Origin: Dioscorea cayenensis subsp. rotundata
Lineage: Eukaryota; Streptophyta; Magnoliopsida; Dioscoreales; Dioscoreaceae
Assembly: GCF_009730915.1 (NCBI RefSeq)
Contig: NC_052487.1
Coordinates: forward strand, 2,728,001-2,792,000
Reading direction: 5' to 3'
Length of the DNA stretch: 64,000 bases
Shown: piece after piece, positions 25,218 to 38,262 of the stretch
How the letters are laid out: each line of letters begins with the position of its first letter
Position numbering within the stretch: position 1 is the first letter of the stretch
The notes under the pieces: generated by a model
Databases searched by the model: none
What the model was told of the DNA's origin: nothing
Seen by the model: only the letters and a program-made list of their open reading frames with translations
Position numbers and translations under genes: made by a program

Positions 25218-27052
25218 GAACATATAATTAAGGGTTATGATGGGGTTTAATTAATTTTAATTTTTGGGATTAGTGACAATGGGTCCCATGCTTAATTACC
25301 ATTCAATTTGGATGAGATTGACAAGGCAAAAAGCTATTCATAAAACCAAGCCACACTTTCTCTCCATATCTTCCTTTCTAGGATATGTTCCTTGATGGCC
25401 AAATCTTAAGGATGGAGACCTTCATGACTCTTTGGAAACCCACTTTTTTTCCTTTTTTAATTTGTCAAAAGATCATTAGTCCCTTAATGAAGGATTAGTA
25501 TCACAAATTAAAGTTGTGGATGGCTTTCAATTAAATGCAAGCTTCTAAGTGGTTAGTCCTAATTAATTAACTTTTCTAATGACTAATAAGTAAAATTGTA
25601 ATCCCTTTGTCTCTTGACTAGTTAAACAATGTTTATCTTATGGTGGACACTTTGTTTAGTGGTACTCTTTTTTATTTCTTATTTTGTTGCTTTCAAGTCA
25701 ATAATCATGTGTTTAATTCAATTTGATAATTAAGTTTGGTTATGATTTGATGCCTGTATTTCTCCAATTATATCAATCAAGGTGTATTATAAAACAAATA
25801 GGACCTAGTCAGCATAATTTGTCTCTATATCTCTCTCTAAATTAACTTGTGACTTGTAGTGTTAGTGGACAATGATTTTCTAATAATTCACTTTAATTTC
25901 AATTTTTTTTTTTGCCAAAAATAAATAAATAAATATTTTAAAAATTAAATAATTTAACTTAATCTGTAATCGACCAGTTTTTTAAGAGTTATAGACTCTA
26001 AACTAATTTGGGATGAGGTCCTGAGAATTTTTAAAAAGACAATCTTCTCTTAGTCTTTTTTTTTCACATACATAAAAAAATAAAGTCAAAATCACTTATT
26101 TAAATAATTTAAATATATATAGTTTGAATATCTTTTGATGGTTTAATTTAATTTGAATTTTTAGTCAAAATAATAAAAAAAAAGTTATAAAAACTTATAA
26201 TGTCATCAATTATTGCTAATTAATCTTGTTTTTTTTTGGAGGAAGGACAAGAACATTACCTAAAATACCTGCATTTGTTTGAAAGTCCATATCAAAACAA
26301 AGGGTCTAGTTAAGTCATTGTCCTTAAAAACATTCCATCAAAACTAGCTTTGGCAAGTCCATAACACTAATTAATAAGACAAATTAAATCAACTCCTAAG
26401 AATCAATGATACCTAATGCTTTATTTTTTTATTTTCTCCTTCCTAATTATAAATCTCATGTATAAATTAAATACCAAGCTTTTGTTTATATATTTAATTG
26501 ATACAAATCTTTGGTTGATCTTTATGTCTGCTATTTGTCACTTTGAATTACTTTTGACATTTATATATATATATATATAAAGAATGCAACTGTTATTAAT
26601 AACAAAGTTAATACAAAATTAATACTAACTGATTATAACAACCGATTATAATTAATATTCCAACTGTTTCATTTTTTAAAATTTAAATTAATGTTTATAT
26701 ATATATATATATATATCCAATGAAAGCATAGCACACCATCAAGCTTAGTTTGAACTCTTGCCGATCGACCAACCCGGGCCCACAAACTAACCAACATGGC
26801 CCCACTGAGATCTAACCAAAGATCATAAACCCTACCATTTATATATATATATATATATATAGGAAAAAAACATTTTAAAAAAAATAAAATATGGAAATAA
26901 AAACCAAACATCATGTAAAGAAATAGAGAAAAAAGGTTATCAAATTAAAGAATTTAATTTAAAAAAAAAAATTACAAAGTTCATTAATAATCCACTCATT
27001 ACTTAATTCATCATAATGAACCCAAACCCAACTAAACTGAGTTAAGAACGAG
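24265..27052. other. intergenic, no gene seen
   Basis: AT-rich with a (CA)n/(TA)n compound tract at about 25182-25217 and several TA tracts. The first 280 bp is likely the ARG1-like 3' UTR. The minus-strand frame at 26669-26914 spans two TA tracts and is not convincing. No RNA gene recognised. Confidence 0.5.
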
Positions 27053-27736
27053 TCACGAGCCAGCGGGTGCGAGACTCAAGTGCAAATCCAATCCAAACCC
27101 ATCATCACTTCCCCCCGGCTGCCCACCAGCCTCCACGTGTCCCGAATCGCCACCAAACCCACTGATCGAGTTCCATTGACCCGGCCGAGTTCTAAGATCC
27201 ATCGCCGAGTCAATCTCATCACTCGGCGAGAACGAGAACTGCTGCGGTGCCCGAACAGCGGACGGCATCGCACATCCATGTGACACGTGTATCGCCGGAG
27301 CAGCAGCGTGGGAGAAATAGATCCAACTCGGCGCGGTGGGGTCCACGGGGAACAGATGAGGTGGCGGTGCGAAAGCGGATACCATCGGGTTCCGCGGGTA
27401 CAACGTACCGGGCGGTGAGCGGTGAGCGGTCGCGGTGTGGTGCGCCGCCATCTGGGCGCGCTTCAGCTGTTGCCTCTCTTTCTTGTGCGCGTTCTGGTGA
27501 CCGCCCAAAGCCTGAGAGTTTGCGAACTCGCGGTAACAATACTGGCACTCAAACTTACGTTGCTCACCGGCGGTGGTCGTTGTTGACGACGGAGATCCAG
27601 CCTCCGGCGTTGCTTGGTGGTGGTGGTGGTGGTCCACGTCAGAGTCTTCTGAGACGTTGAAGCCAAAGATCTTGAGACATGGATTTGCAGAGCTGTTGCT
27701 ATTTGTCTTTGTTTGGCTTTGCATGGCTTCCATCAC
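27053..27736 (-). CDS. single C2H2 zinc-finger protein of the GIS/ZFP5-6-8 type, 227 aa
   Basis: Intronless frame from ATG 27736 to TGA at 27055-27053. One plant Q-type finger lies at residues 62-84 (C64, C67, H80, H84) with the QALGGH core and the extension [15 protein letters not shown], which marks the GIS/ZFP5/ZFP6/ZFP8 subgroup. The N-terminus has the KIFGFNVSE box of that subgroup, followed by a His run. The C-terminus ends in [12 protein letters not shown], an EAR-type LxLxL motif (about 216-222) that recruits co-repressors in known members. Related Arabidopsis genes control trichome and root-hair initiation downstream of gibberellin and cytokinin; the same role here is inferred. The gene is GC-rich. 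A second start, MEAM, one codon inside is equally possible. Upstream lie a (GA)n tract near 27812 and a long one at 28144-28193. Confidence 0.92.
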   Translation of the reverse strand: MMEAMQSQTKTNSNSSANPCLKIFGFNVSEDSDVDHHHHHQATPEAGSPSSTTTTAGEQRKFECQYCYREFANSQALGGHQNAHKKERQQLKRAQMAAHHTATAHRSPPGTLYPRNPMVSAFAPPPHLFPVDPTAPSWIYFSHAAAPAIHVSHGCAMPSAVRAPQQFSFSPSDEIDSAMDLRTRPGQWNSISGFGGDSGHVEAGGQPGGSDDGFGLDLHLSLAPAGS

Positions 27737-28139
27737 TGATTTACGTATATAATAATAATATATATAATAATAATAACAACAAGAACCTTAATATAGTTTC
27801 TGTTTCTCTGTGAGAGAGAGAGAGAAGGGAAGATGAAGATGGTGGAGTGGTGTTTATGGAGGGGAGGAAAGGGTTGTATTTATATGTGGAGACATGCAGG
27901 GTTATGAGAATATAATAAGGGTTTGTGAAGGAGAAGAGTCAAACCACCTCAACACTGAAGTGGAGTAGATAATGACACTGTGCTATATATTTATTTATAT
28001 ATATATGTTTAATATATTATATTATAAATGGGTAAGGGTTTGAGTGAGAGAAGGGAAGAGGAAGGAGAGGTAGAAAGAGATTAGGGTTTGGGGTTGGTTT
28101 TGTGTTGAATGAATTCAAAGATAAGGGTTTAGTGTACTT

Positions 28140-28143
<4 letters not shown>

Positions 28144-28193
<50 letters not shown>
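28144..28193. repeat. (GA)n microsatellite, about 25 units
   Basis: Perfect GA dinucleotide run of about 50 bp, about 400 bp upstream of the C2H2 start codon. GA tracts in plant 5' regions can bind BBR/BPC proteins, but nothing here shows that use. Confidence 0.9.
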
Positions 28194-28195
<2 letters not shown>

Positions 28196-28973
28196 TAGCT
28201 TGGTTTGATAAGACTCATGGGCATATATGTTTTGAGTGATTGATGGGAGTGAAAAATGTGGGGATTTAGGTAGGAAATAATGGAGAACAACAGGGAAAAG
28301 ATATATAAAGGACTTATGTGTTTCAAATATAACAAGTTATACGGACGATAATTGATCAACCTATGCATTGTAGGTGCATGGTCTTTCTCCCACTCTTAGG
28401 AGAAAAAATAGTAATAAAAATCAAATATGTAGATGTGTATTAATTATTCCAAGGTAGTTGTTTATTCATCCTTTCAATGTTTTTAATGATACTCAAGATG
28501 GTGGATTCCTTTTCTAATCAAGAGCTTGTACTATATATAATATACTTTGAATATATATATAGGACTATGTCTTTCCCAACTGATTATTTGATCAATATAT
28601 ATATATATATATATGTATGTATATAAACATCTATAACTCTCTCTCTCTCTTCAATGAGTTAGCTAGGAGGATTAGATTGGATATCTAGTCTCTCCAACCA
28701 AGAAAGGTGTTGAGTTTGTCTCCCTCATGGGAAGTAGTTGAGGTGACACGCTTGAACAACAGTCATGTTACCCATCCACCAATATAGCTTCTAGATTCCT
28801 TCCCTTAGGGTTGATTAAGCTAACCCTAATTCCATATAGTTTGTGATGTAGGGTACTATTCCAAGTTGGCCATACTTTATCATTTCAAGTCTTTGTCTTC
28901 CTTAACTTGTACCTCTTTGGCACACTTTAATTTTCTCTCTCCTTTGCTTCCCATCTTCCAAGCTTCAATAATA

Positions 28974-29008
<35 letters not shown>

Positions 29009-30749
29009 TTTGCAAATATTTAATTAATCTCAAGGTTAGGGTGTGTAAAGGGTTCAAAATCACATGCATGGTATGTCCACTCACATCATGGATGAATTAC
29101 TTAAGTAACTAACGAAGGACAAGATGCTCATGTTTTGAGCGACTTTGGAGAATGAGTGATCCAAATTGGAGGCTATTTATTGAGTTTCCTCTTATTTAAC
29201 AAAGTGGCCTTCACCATCCATTACAAGTCATTTCGTCTAAGACATCATGATCATGCTAAGTTATGTGATTAATCTATGGAAAAAGATAGCAACATTTAAG
29301 ATCACTAGAATCACATTTAGGTCCCACCATGTCCTTCTTTCCAAGGAAATATTTTCAATCTTGATAAGACATCCATTATATATATATATCTTGTTTTCTT
29401 ATAAGAATATATTAGAGATGAAATTAAAAAAAATAATGATAATAATAATGATAAAGCAAGAAACTATGGGCTAATAATGGAGTTGATAAATATATCTTTC
29501 TTTTAAAGTGTATGTTGAAAGCCTAATAGCAATCCAAGCAATGTGGCCATAGCTCTTAAAATAATGGCCAAGTATTCCAAGTGACATTACCTACTTCCAC
29601 TAAAGAAAATAAAGGAACAATGTTTGGGTGGATTTCACTTGAAGTCATGTGAAGTGATTCTCTAGGCTAAGTTTAATATAATTATTATTATATACATATA
29701 CATACATATATATATATACACACTTCATTTGATTAATGACATAGAAAAAGCTATTCCTAGGCCTTAGTTATATTAGTTTATATAACTAGAGTTCTAAGTG
29801 TTAAGGATTCCATAAATATGATCAATTTTAAAACAAGATTAATTAGTGTATCCGTGAATTAAGGTCCCTTAATGCACTTGAGACAAAGTCATATGCATTG
29901 CTCTATGGTGCTAGCTAAGAAGACAGATGGATTCACATGAAGATTAGAAGCTTTAATAAAGGGATAGTTAATTATATTTATGAGATTAGGAAACGTGAAT
30001 GCATTATATGATTAGACTGTTTGATATATTAAGGATTAATTAAGTCGGCAAGATGACGTGCATGCATTAGCGAAAAAGCTTAATTTGGATAAACTAATCT
30101 TGAAACTTTAGGCTCCAGTACTGATAGGGATTAATTAGGGTCTAATTAATAATAGAATTATTGTCTATAGTACATAAAGCTTGTTGAGAAACTTAATTAA
30201 GGTCAAAACAAGAACTTTGACAAAGATCGTATTTTGTTTAAGTGTTTGATAAGTAGGCCTTGGTGGTTGGTTTATCATATATATATATATATACATACAT
30301 ATATATATATTAACATTAGCTCCCCAAGCATGCTATATATATATATCTTTAATTTGAACTTTTCTTTAAGTCAGAAATAGTGGCAAAGCACTCTTTGAAA
30401 ATAAAATTACGCTGCTACTTAATAATTATGATTTCAAATCAATTACTATATATATATATAATAAGGTTTTATCAGACTCAAAATTATAATGATTCGATAT
30501 AAATGAATATTAGCACAAGTTCTCGCCTATCACAACATACATTTATTATTATTTTTTTTTTTAACACAAAATTCCCCAAGGTTGGGTTAACCATTGCCCG
30601 GGTTGCTCTAACAATTGATTCAAGTCATATTAAAATTTATTGCAATATATAAATTAGTGAATTTAATTTTTTATATAATTTTAACAGTTCAGTAAATAAA
30701 TAATAATTTTAGTACTGTTTAATAAATTATTAATGATATATTTAAGGTG

Positions 30750-30970
30750 GTTAACAAGCTCATGATTAAATTATCTGATAAATTAATCATGGCTTACACT
30801 ACTAATAAATCTTACACTCATATTAGAGTATATTTTAAAATTGTGACATCTAATAAATCAACTAACAAGCTCATGATTAAATTTTTAGCTATATTTATGT
30901 GTGTAATATTACCTATGGAATTGAAAATATTTAATTTGAATAAAATAACAACTAACAAGCTCATGATTGT
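30750..30970 (+). repeat. three spaced copies of a 17-19 bp motif
   Basis: AACTAACAAGCTCATGATT (first copy GTTAACAAGCTCATGATT) occurs near 30752, 30858 and 30950, with about 90-105 bp between copies. The sequences between also share short words such as AATAAATC and AAAAT, so this is likely an old, degenerate tandem array of a roughly 100-bp unit. Confidence 0.65.
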
Positions 30971-31554
30971 TCCAACAAAGATTAAATAAGGAATAAATTA
31001 AGATAATGAAAAATAATTATACATAATAGAAACATAGAATAGGGAATCAATTCCACCCAAAATTGAAACAATATAATTTGATTTTGTAAATCAAGGCTTA
31101 AAAAACTTAAAACTATATGCTTGGGCTGGGCCATTGAGCAGCAAATTATCTGTCTCATATGTTGATCCACTTGGCCCAAAATTTTTATTCATAAGACTGA
31201 GCTTTATCTACATTAGATGAACTTGAATTAATATAAAGAAATTAATTAAATGGATAGGAAGAGACCCGGTCATATACATTCGACGCACACTTATTTAATA
31301 GTCTAAGACAAAAATATTTAAATTATTATCATTTAAAAATTTTATTATATTTAGGAATGTTAATATCTTTTTTGGCTTTTCCCAATCAACTCTTTTATTA
31401 AATTGACTAAATATTTTTTTTTCCAAGTTTTATCTAGCTTGAATTCTACGCATTTACAGTGTTTGAGGTTTTTTTATTTTGGAGAAGCCGAAAGTTAAAA
31501 ATATGTAAACGTAGAATATATGTGCAAGCTCAATAATAACTATTGTGCTTTACT

Positions 31555-31650
31555 GTTATTGAGATTCAAACCCACTTTTTTAGTAAAGACACGAATATAC
31601 TACATAAGGGATCTCGTGCTAATAAACCAAGAGTTTATTGGCAAATGTTG
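31555..31650 (-). repeat. dispersed SINE-like repeat, copy on minus strand
   Basis: The reverse complement reads CTCTTGGTTTATTAGCACGA, GATCCCTTATGTAGTATATT, then GGGTTTGAATCTCAA. This matches the core at 18480-18530 and adds a GTTTGAATC B-box-like element. Confidence 0.5.
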
Positions 31651-32170
31651 TACCTTTTTTTTAATATATTATTTATTTTATTATTCATTTTTATATTTAA
31701 AAAAAAAAGGAAATCTTGATCATTAATCTACATTAGTAAGCTCTTCTATATAGATTGACACTCATCCATCTTCATCAAAGTTAAACATTAATGAATGCCT
31801 ACCAGCTAGATTCCAATGAATGTCAACAATTAACATAATCTGGAGCATAATTTTGTTGTTGACAACCACTAAATGCTTAAGAAACAATGAAATGTTATTG
31901 AAAAGAACACTCAAACTCTCTTCATAATCAAAGCCAATCCAAGTTAGATACATGTAATAAACATTCAAAAATAATAAATCCAAAATCTAAAGAAGAGATC
32001 ATGTTATTCAAAATTTCCAATAAATTGTATATAACCTACGTACTATACTAGCTATCACAACAACAATAAGCGTGCAGCCGTGCAATTGACTCCCATATAA
32101 AAGATAGAAAGTTTTATTTTACCAAAGCTGGGTTGAGAATTAATTAGGGGTGCACGGATTGTCCACAATG

Positions 32171-32202
<32 letters not shown>

Positions 32203-32253
32203 ACTTCAATTCATCATCTCCTTCAAACAAAGTGAACAAATTAAGATCATTAA

Positions 32254-32592
32254 TTAACCATACCTTCTTGCAACCATGCTTCCAAATTTTCTCAACTCTG
32301 CCTTATTACCTGGCCTTGGTGTCATAACTTGAACTTCCTTCTTTGAAGAAATGGGTGCCATGTCATTAGCTATTGCTTTCTCCTCCCTCCTTAACACTAC
32401 ATGCAATAATGAAGATGGTGGTGGTGATTGTTTGAGCATTATTTTTGCCTTTGTTCTAAGTTTTTGCTCTCTCAATTCGGCATAAACCGAATACATCGGT
32501 CCATGATGTATCGGTACTAAGGCCGGAGATAAGTATGGTTTGTACTCCGGTGTGAGAGGAGGAAGATGGTTTTTATTTCTTTGCTTGGCCAT
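32254..32592 (-). CDS. small plant protein of unknown function, 112 aa
   Basis: Frame from ATG 32592 to a TAA at 32256-32254. The protein is basic, with PPLTPEYKPYLSPALVPIHH, then GPMYSVYAELREQKLRTK, and a KFGSMVARRYG end. I recognise a general resemblance to small plant-specific proteins but no named domain; no signal peptide or membrane segment is seen. The coding composition stands out from the AT-rich flanks and the ATG follows a plausible CCTAACC leader, so I accept it as a gene. The telomere-like repeat directly before the ATG (32593-32620) is part of its 5' UTR or promoter. An intron-containing longer form cannot be excluded. Confidence 0.6.
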   Translation of the reverse strand: MAKQRNKNHLPPLTPEYKPYLSPALVPIHHGPMYSVYAELREQKLRTKAKIMLKQSPPPSSLLHVVLRREEKAIANDMAPISSKKEVQVMTPRPGNKAELRKFGSMVARRYG

Positions 32593-32620
32593 GGTTAGGG
32601 TTAGGGTTAGGGTTAGGGTT
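32593..32620 (-). promoter_or_regulatory. telomere-like tract (TTAGGG, 4.5 units) abutting a start codon
   Basis: The plus strand reads GGTTAGGGTTAGGGTTAGGG and continues for one more unit. On the gene's own strand this is AACCCT repeated, ending one base before the ATG. Short AAACCCTAA telo-boxes are common in plant promoters and leaders, but here the period is six bases rather than the usual plant seven. Confidence 0.85.
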
Positions 32621-33960
32621 GTGATGTCCTTTTATTGCATGGATAGTTTATCTTTTTGTTTTGTTTTAACTTGTTTTTGACTTGTTCTTTGGCCGGCTTT
32701 TTGTAGTTTACCTTCATTAATTAAATTATTAAATTGGGCTGTATTGTAATAATTAAGTTGGAAAATATAAAGTTGAATGTAGAACGTCCCTTTAGTCTTT
32801 TATATATATATGTCTAGTTTGTATTAAAGATCGATGAATTAATTGCTTTGAATACATAAAACAAAAATATTCATAAGAGAACCATAACATTTAACTAAAG
32901 TTAATATTAAAAAAAACATCCCAAAAAAATTTAAAGAAATAAAAGTAATATTTATCTGTCAATCTAGTATTCATAATCAATATATAATGTATTAAAAAAA
33001 TGTTTTAAATGACTTGTTAAAAATCATGTGATTTTATTTAAACCAAATCTTTCAAAAACATAGTGTAGAGTGTAGACAAGTGTACCATGTCCCAAGTCAA
33101 TAATTTCTTTTTTTTTAAAAAAAAAAACAAACTATGGTAGGAAAAGAAACATTAAAATCCATTAGTACGTGGAAGCATACAACCAAAATTCACCATGTGT
33201 TATTAATTTTATTATTATTATTATTATTATTATTTAATATTAATATTAACCAGATCCAGTTATTACTTTTGGATGTTGAAATTAATAAAAAGACAAGAAC
33301 TTGAAAACAAAAAATGTACATACATGTGAAAGTGTCTCTGCTTCACCAAAAAAGTGTCCAATTCACTCTTGACATGAAAACTCACATGTTTCCCCTGCTG
33401 TGTCAAATTCATATTTAATTAAATAAAAAAAGATTATCTTCAATTAAAACCATTTAAAAAAAAAAGGAAAACTGATAAATAATGATATAAAACCAGTGAA
33501 TATAATATTTGGATGAATCCATGGGCCATGGCTTGTTCACATCTATGAAAATAAATAAATAAATAAATAAATAAATAGCATATATAAAAGGTTATGTTAG
33601 AGAGACTGAGAGTATTTCAGTGAAGAAGGGCAACTAATATATACACTGGTCCAATTCACATTGTTTTGGATGCATTGGCTTTGTGGACCATTTTCACCAA
33701 ACTCTTGTTTGCATGGGTCCACTTGTTTCATTTTGGCTTCACCTTTAACTTCTATATATATATATATATATATAATATAATATAGTTCTTATCAGTGGAT
33801 TTTTTTTTAAAAAAAAAAAATAATTTGTATAAATAGCACTAATTTGGTCTGCAAAAGAAAATGTGATATTTAAGAATATTAGTGAGAATATATTGTTTTG
33901 AGATAAAAGTTGAATTTTTTTTTTTGCATATATATATATATATATATAAGGGAACCTAGT

Positions 33961-34094
33961 TGTCCTGTTACATCCAACTAAATACTTAATTAGTTTGTAA
34001 ATAATCCTGTAAATCATTTAAGATTTAAATCCTCTTACATCCAACTAAATATTTAATTAGTTTATAAATAGTCTTATAAATCATTTAAGAATTA
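33961..34094 (+). repeat. tandem duplication, about 66-bp unit
   Basis: Two adjacent copies of TTACATCCAACTAAATA.TTA, ATTAGTTT.TAAATA.TC.T and GTAAATCATTTAAGA or a close variant. A few substitutions separate them. Confidence 0.85.
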
Positions 34095-34471
34095 TATAAG
34101 TGAAGATATATATATATATATAAAACATAATAAATTAAAAAATTATATTATATTAATTTTAATAAATATTAATTAATTTCAAAGTTGGAAAATAATTTGA
34201 AAAATAAGTAAGTTCACCTAGTTAAAATCCAGTGTAGAGCTCAACCAAGCATTAAATGTGCACATACACGTACACACGTGACACTTAAATAAATAAATGC
34301 AAAGAAAATTATTCTTATAACACCATAGTTGGTATTTTATTTTTGTCCAAAATCAGGATACAGGATTAACATTCTTCATAATAATAATAATAATAATAAA
34401 AGCATTGGAATTAATTTAATAACAAGGGTGGATGGAAAGTCAAAGAAGTATATTTTGGTATCGTTAAGGTA

Positions 34472-34722
34472 GAATATTTTATTTAGTCTCTCTAATATAG
34501 TCAATCTATTAATATGGTCTTTCTAATATGATTTGTCCTTAGGAGGTCCTTATATTTTAATTTTTGTGAAATATAAGTCCTTATAAAGGTCTGGGACAAA
34601 TTATATTATAGAGAGGGACTTATTATTTTTAAAAATTAAAATATAGAAACTTCTCCGGAACAAATCATATTAGAGGGACTAAATGGACAAATTGACTATA
34701 TTAGAGGGACTAAATAAGATAT
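34472..34722. mobile_element. MITE with long inverted ends, copy 1
   Basis: About 250 bp. The left half (TATTTAGTCTCTCTAATATA, GTCAAT, GATTTGTCC..AGGAGGTCC) is the inverse of the right half (CTTCTCCGGAACAAATCATA, TTAGAGGGACTAAATAAG). Nearly the whole element folds into a hairpin and there is no coding capacity. Related copies lie at 36258-36513 and 39508-39740. Target-site duplication not resolved. Confidence 0.8.
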
Positions 34723-36257
34723 TTTTTTTTTAATGAAATTAAATATATATATATATATAAAATTTTGGATTTGGAGGATGTGGTACACTACTTTTCTGCT
34801 TCTTTTTGTAATCTTGTCCAAGTCTTTCAATGTGAGTGTTCTGTGCTCTTGTCTGTGCTCTTGCATCACTTCCGAGGATTTGTCCCTGGGAAAGGCGGTT
34901 TTGAGGAATCGTTTTTGGGGAAACGGTTCTTGTGGTGAAACGAATTCTTGTGGTGAACGAATTGTGAGGAAAATAAAATAAAATGAAAAATTTTATTAAA
35001 TTTTTTTATATATATATTTTTTAAATTTTCAAAATTATCTCATCTTAAATTAAAAAAAATGTACATATCAATTAATTACTATTTCATCAAGGACAGTTTT
35101 TTTAAAATAAATATTTGTTATATACGTATAATTTAGAACTTGAGAAATTAATTATTTAAGCGACCCAAACTAATTAATGAGATTTTTTAATTTTTTACTT
35201 TGCTAAACTCACCAAAATATAAGTAGTTTCATGTATAATTAAATAGTTAGTTAATTCAAACTAATTGAAATAAGTAAATTGAAGTTAGGCTAAACTCACT
35301 AGTGTTAAAAAACAATAAAAGGGATGACAATTAAAAATAACTTTATTAAATTTTACTTAATACAATATTAGAAATAAAAGTGCTTAAATTATGGAGAGGA
35401 TTAGAGTATTCGAAAAATTAAAGAAATATTTTTTGGTGACAACTTTATAGTTAAGTTAGCTAATTAATACTCATAATTATTCACTAAATTAGCATTGTGA
35501 CTTGGGTTTGGGAAACGCATCATGATGTGAACTAGTTTCTAGATTTTAAGAAAACAAAAAGGCCAGTATTAAACAAATTATATTAATGATTTAAGTAAAT
35601 CATTATATATATATATAGATATATATGTTTTAATCCTTTTATTTCATGTAATGGATGGCATGATTTCACAAATTATATTAGTTTTTAATTTATTTAATAT
35701 ATTATAAAAATAACTAAAACAAAACATGCTAATGCAATTCAAATATTGTTCACTATGGTTTTTATTTTTGGTGAATTTTTTATTTTTTTTCTTAATGTTT
35801 CTCTTATACTCACTGAAATCAATTTTTTTTTCTAATGGTTATCTATTCCCTAGGCAGTCGTTTCATGATCAGTTATTATATTTGTTGTTTTGTATTATTA
35901 AATTATAATTTATTCACTTTATTTAAAATAATTAAATATTAAAAAAAAGGAAAAAATAAATATATTTATGTGCCTCACAAACAAATTTAATATAATGTAG
36001 AAAAATATCGTTATTTATAAACATTAATTTTTAAAAAGAAAAAAAAGAGAGAAATAAAGTTTATAATAATAATAATAATATTTGGGAGTGTGTAACAGTG
36101 TATATAATATTGCAGGGGGAGACAAAGAACTGAGCAAACGATGGAGATGTTTCTCTGCTATCCACCTCGGCACCTCCCAATAAACTTTTATTTTATTTTT
36201 TTAAATTAATAGCTTAGCATGTATATAAGCCAAAACAACAACAATTAACAATGAGTA

Positions 36258-36513
36258 GAATACCCTATTTAATCTCTTTAATATAGTCAATTTACACTTT
36301 TTATCCTTCTAATATGTTCTGTCTCTAGGAGGTTCCTGTATTTTAATTTTTGAGAAATATAAGTCCTTTTCTTTAATATAATTTGTCCCTAGGAGGCTCT
36401 TATGAAGATTTACATTTCACAAAAATTAAAATACAGGAATCTCCCAAAGATAAATCATACTAGAGGACCAAAATAATAAATTGACTATATTAGAAGGACT
36501 AAATACCTATTCC
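36258..36513. mobile_element. MITE, copy 2 of the same family
   Basis: Starts near TACCCTATTTAATCTCTTTA and ends near AGAAGGACTAAATACC. It shares the inner AGGAGG.TCCTGTATTTTAA and its inverse AAAATACAGGAATCTCC with copy 1. About 255 bp, non-coding, hairpin-forming. Confidence 0.8.
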
Positions 36514-38217
36514 ATAACAGGCTACACAAATTCTCCAACTCCACTTCCACTATTTGGGTCTTTTATCTCCTGTTTAATTTCTAGAAATTTAATTAGTTAT
36601 ATTTGTAAGTAAATTAATAATATAACGAGCATATCTACTATAAATATGCAAAGTATTGTTTGATTTTGGATTGTTTTGAATTGTTATTTCTATTTAAAAC
36701 CAGAGATTCGTTTTTTTAAAATTTGACTGGTCAATTAGCTGTATTGGTGTCAAGATTTTTTTGTTTTTGTTTTTTGTAACTAACAAAAAAAAAACTATTT
36801 AATTTGTACTTTATCTCACTTGATTTTGTAGTCTGCCTTTACTTATAAGAAGTTAATATATATATATATATAAATCTAATTTTTATAATTTTTTTATCAA
36901 GAGTAAGTTTTTATTATCATACCAACGGTCTCTGGGTCAATTATTATCGGGTCTTTTACGTAAGGTGTTTAGAGAAGATTCGGGATAGAAGCTCATGTCC
37001 TACGCAAGATAAAAGTACGCGGGTCAGTGTTGAGCCTTATTCCTTACACGTGCACGTCCCTAGGGTCCCTAGGGTTTTGGTGCTTGTAGCCTTTCTAAAA
37101 TTTTTTATTATTATTATAAACTTATATTAAAACAAAAACCAACTAAATATAATTAAGAAACACAATTGTGTTTGAGTTGAGTATCATCATTGCAGAATAA
37201 AACACCATTATAAACAAGCTAATTTTTTTTTATTAATATAAAATAATTTTACGTGTTTTTAATTTTAAATAAATATGCTCATTTTACTATAATTTCTAAA
37301 TAAATAAATAAATAATAATACAATGAAATTAATTCTCAAAATATTGTCGACATCAAAATATTATCGACAGTAATCATGTTGCGAGTTTTCGTGACTCATC
37401 CTATTCTTTTGATTTATAAATGTCAATTTTTTTTTAAAAAAAAACGACAAGTGTCTGTCTCAGCGTGTGAGTATGGACCGTAATATCACTCATATACAAA
37501 TTTATTTTTAGTGATGCTAATCACTTGAATCGGGTGGTTTTGATAAAATGTCAATCTATATTGGTTTGATTGTAATTGAAATTTCACCCAAAAATAATTT
37601 ATGCAGCTCAGTTGGCCAGGGGCAAATAGAAGTGTAATTAATTATTACGTAGTTAATATGTTGTAAAATATTTATCAATTTCATGATAGATAATTTGAGT
37701 ATTAAATATAATTAAAATGTACGAATGAAATTTCATACACTAGTTATGCTTCATCATTTCAGGGTAATCCATTCCTTCCTACACGAATGTGTAATTTACA
37801 CAAGCAAAATTAAAATAACAGATAATATTATTATTAAAAATTATAATTAATGTCAATGATGGATAAATGCAGATATTATAAAATTATTAACTTATTTTCA
37901 AGCACAATATAAATAAAAAAAATATAGATAAAGATATGTAAGTAACTTCTATTAAAATATTATCTAAAATTATAATATTATTTGTACATCTATATTATTT
38001 TTTAATTAGATTTAGAAAAAAATTAATTAAATAAAGGGCAAACATAAATACATTGTTTCAAATAGTTTCTTTAAATTAACTTTATAATCACAAAATACCA
38101 CGTAAATAACTTTTATAGAGTAATGATAGCAACAAATATTATTCTCAAAAAATTTTATAAAAAATGTTAATTAATGACAACAAATAAAAACCAAAAATAA
38201 ATATGTTCATATAGGTT

Positions 38218-38262
38218 TTTTTATGAACAAATTATATTAGAGAGACTAAATAAGTATTATAT
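38218..38262. mobile_element. MITE end fragment of the same family
   Basis: Contains AACAAATTATATTAGAGAGA followed by CTAAATAAG, which matches the right end of the copy at 34472-34722. The rest of the element is absent. Confidence 0.6.

Larger units (their letters stand above)
27737..32253. other. intergenic, no gene seen
   Basis: The first 400 bp is the likely promoter and leader of the C2H2 gene. The rest is AT-rich with many TA tracts (about 28593, 28978, 30275, 32175). A triplicated 19-bp motif lies at about 30750-30970 and a SINE-like copy at 31555-31650. No coding or RNA gene is recognised. Confidence 0.5.

Noticed and set aside
27247-27660. Long frames antisense to the GIS-type finger gene
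   Set aside because: Shadows of a GC-rich exon; the minus-strand frame has the zinc finger and EAR motif.
36920-37085. GC-richer patch considered as a tRNA or SINE
   Set aside because: No cloverleaf or paired A/B boxes could be made out, and no duplication at the edges; left as unknown.
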